A DNA stretch of 24,437 bases. Origin: a virus. Of the stretch, positions 22,730 to 24,437 are shown piece after piece; the first letter of the stretch is position 1; every line of letters begins with the position of its first letter. A model generated the notes under the pieces. It saw only the letters and a list, made by a program, of their open reading frames with translations. It was not told the origin of the DNA and did not search any database. The stretch is from IMG/VR virus record IMGVR_UViG_3300031920_000057, positions 1-24,437 of that record; one strand, 5' to 3'. Both the position numbers and the translations under genes were made by a program.

Positions 22730-24423
22730 ACGCCTGGGTAAAATACATAGACCGTAGTTTTTCCGATATTAAAACATCTATCTTAGCAGGACTAAGTTCT
22801 GCAGTATCTGAATTAACTGATCGTAGCTCTTCCAATTTAATGATGGTTATCGTGGATATCTTTTCAGGAGTAGCCGAGCTAACCAACTACTATATAGATA
22901 TCACTGCTCGAGAGTTGTTTTTACCTACTGCTCGGCGATTATCCTCAATCATTAAGTTAGCTAACCTAGCTAATTATAATGGTAAAGCCAGAACCGCTGC
23001 TCATACTACTGTAACTTTTACAGCTAAGGATGCTTTGAATGAAACCATAGCTAACCCCCTAGCTTTCACTATAGATACTGGGACAATATTAACTGATGCT
23101 AATGGGAATAAATGGACTACTCAGCATGATCAAGTATTCAGGTTAGACTTTGAAACAACCCAAATAAGTGTATCCCAATATGAATCCATTACAGGAGAGA
23201 ACCTTGGTCTATCAGATGGTTCTATTAATCAAGTTTTTTTATTACCCACCACCTATAAAGATAGTTCTCTAGTTATTACTATAGGAGTAGATATCTGGGA
23301 GCTAGTTGAATCCTTTGGATTTTCTTCTGCAACTGATAAACACTGTGTAGTTAAGATGTTATCTGATGGCCTTGTTTATGTAACCTTCGGGGATGGAGTA
23401 AATGGTTTAATACCCACTAATGGTAGTACAATTCTTGCCGACTACCATAGTACCGAGGGGGTCGACGGTAATACCACTATCAATACTATCAGTATTATAA
23501 CCAGTACCCTAGTCTTACCTGGAGGTATTGATCACTTAGATGTAACTAATGATGATGATGCTTTTGGGGGTAGGAATATAGAGGGTATAGAAGAACTAAG
23601 AAGAGCGATCCCAATAGCACTAAGGACTCTGGGCCGAGCAGTAACCCGAAAAGACTATGAAGATATAGCAATCCTATCTGCGGACATAAGAGCAGCAAGG
23701 GTAGAATGGGATTGTGGTACTAGTTTACAAATATACTTAGTATCTCACGGTGGGGGTAATCCCCCTCTATCTATATTATCTGAAACAGAAGACTTTATTT
23801 TAGCTAGGTCCATGATGACTATAGGAGTCACAGCCCAACCTTCTGGGGAAAGTGTAGTCCGAGGTAAATTATCTATAGTGGGTAGGTTCAGAGCATTAGC
23901 TTCTGTGATAAGTACTAAGGCCAACGAAGCATTACAAGAATTATATAACCCATATACTTCCTTAATAAACCAGGACATTCGACTATCCGATATAATTGCT
24001 ATAGTAGATAATATACCAGAAGTAGATTATTTAAACTTGGACTATTTATACATCCAACCCTATCTAAGACCTTCTAATCCTGCTGCACCTCTATCTTATA
24101 CTATAGAGGTATTATCCATGTCTGTTGTTAAAACAACTTGGCAAATAGTATACGATCCGGCCCAAGACGCAGCCTTACCATTTTTCATTTATAAGGAGGG
24201 AACTTACTTGGCCAAGATGGCTTCAGGTACTACATTGAATGGGGTAGGAGCTCTAATAAATATAACCATTAATTCAACTCCAGGATCAGTAGCCCAAGAT
24301 GATCTATGGAACTTCACTGTATATCCTTATAATAAGGATGTGAATCTTGACGACCTATCTATTCCAGTAGTAGGTCCTGGGGATTTTATTATTAATGTTG
24401 ATCAAACTTACGTTTCACTATAA
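22726..24423 (+). CDS. Baseplate wedge protein, gpJ/gp6-like (565 aa)
   Basis: Main wedge component that forms the baseplate ring. The helical N terminus includes LMMVIVDIFSGVAELTNYYIDITARELFLPTA (residues about 39-70), typical of 'baseplate J-like' proteins. The core includes VYVTFGDGVNGLIPTNGSTI (about 219-238), the family's 'FGDG-x-x-G-x-x-P' motif, then GGIDHLDVTNDDDAFGGRNIEGIEELRRAIP (about 265-295) and RAVTRKDYEDIAI (about 302-315), where 'T-x-x-D-y' is conserved. The C-terminal third has a helical region (ALQELYNPYTSLINQDI) and a final beta-rich domain. Complete in the window; stop overlaps the next start. Confidence 0.88.
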   Translation: MNAWVKYIDRSFSDIKTSILAGLSSAVSELTDRSSSNLMMVIVDIFSGVAELTNYYIDITARELFLPTARRLSSIIKLANLANYNGKARTAAHTTVTFTAKDALNETIANPLAFTIDTGTILTDANGNKWTTQHDQVFRLDFETTQISVSQYESITGENLGLSDGSINQVFLLPTTYKDSSLVITIGVDIWELVESFGFSSATDKHCVVKMLSDGLVYVTFGDGVNGLIPTNGSTILADYHSTEGVDGNTTINTISIITSTLVLPGGIDHLDVTNDDDAFGGRNIEGIEELRRAIPIALRTLGRAVTRKDYEDIAILSADIRAARVEWDCGTSLQIYLVSHGGGNPPLSILSETEDFILARSMMTIGVTAQPSGESVVRGKLSIVGRFRALASVISTKANEALQELYNPYTSLINQDIRLSDIIAIVDNIPEVDYLNLDYLYIQPYLRPSNPAAPLSYTIEVLSMSVVKTTWQIVYDPAQDAALPFFIYKEGTYLAKMASGTTLNGVGALINITINSTPGSVAQDDLWNFTVYPYNKDVNLDDLSIPVVGPGDFIINVDQTYVSL

Positions 24424-24437
24424 TGGGTAAACTAGAT
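24423..24437 (+). CDS. Start of next gene (partial)
   Basis: TAATG overlaps the gpJ-like stop. Five codons are visible (MGKLD) before the window ends. In related phages the next gene is a tail-tip or fibre-joining protein, but nothing here shows it. Confidence 0.5.

Noticed and set aside
1-24437. CRISPR array, insertion sequence, integrase or tRNA gene
   Set aside because: No regularly spaced repeats, transposase or recombinase motifs, or complete cloverleaf were found on either strand.

Overview
This window is part of a tailed bacteriophage or prophage genome with a contractile (myovirus-type) tail. It carries, in order and on one strand, DNA packaging, head, neck, sheath, tube, tape-measure and baseplate genes. 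The sequence is A/T-rich. Most start codons follow an A/T-rich leader without a Shine-Dalgarno motif; the LysM-like gene at 19393 is an exception. Together with one TAnnTTTG-like -10 candidate at 22287, this suggests a Bacteroidota host. That host call is inferred from style only; no host gene is present.

Layout. (1) 1-259 has no recognisable gene but contains a good leftward terminator (196-223). (2) 260-2170 is a leftward operon of five small genes. Four are of unknown function, and the first-transcribed one (1994-2170, 58 aa) looks like a ribbon-helix-helix DNA-binding protein. (3) 2171-2501 is the divergent control region, with several palindromes. (4) 2502-3986 holds a small helical protein, a divergent cytosine-C5 methyltransferase and a small Cys/His-rich protein, rightward. 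(5) 4035-10742 is packaging and head: large terminase, portal, protease/scaffold, repeat-containing capsid decoration protein and major capsid protein, closed by a strong terminator (10773-10809). (6) 10945-22200 is the neck and tail: connectors, HK97-gp10-like neck protein, tail terminator candidate, sheath, tube, tail assembly chaperone, tape measure, hub proteins including a LysM-like one, and an OB-fold spike. (7) 22358 to the end is the baseplate wedge (gp25-like, gpJ/gp6-like) and the first five codons of the next gene.

Main points of interest. A 59-bp element recurs upstream of the neck/tail and wedge units (10845-10903 and 22234-22292) and is likely a phage-specific promoter or regulator site. 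The tail chaperone gene has an unannotated -1 reading-frame extension (to 16567), probably made by ribosomal frameshifting at a run of five T. The decoration protein carries two tandem 94-residue repeats inserted into its fold. The methyltransferase keeps its catalytic Cys but has a non-canonical motif IV. The five leftward genes beside the control region are mostly uncharacterised.
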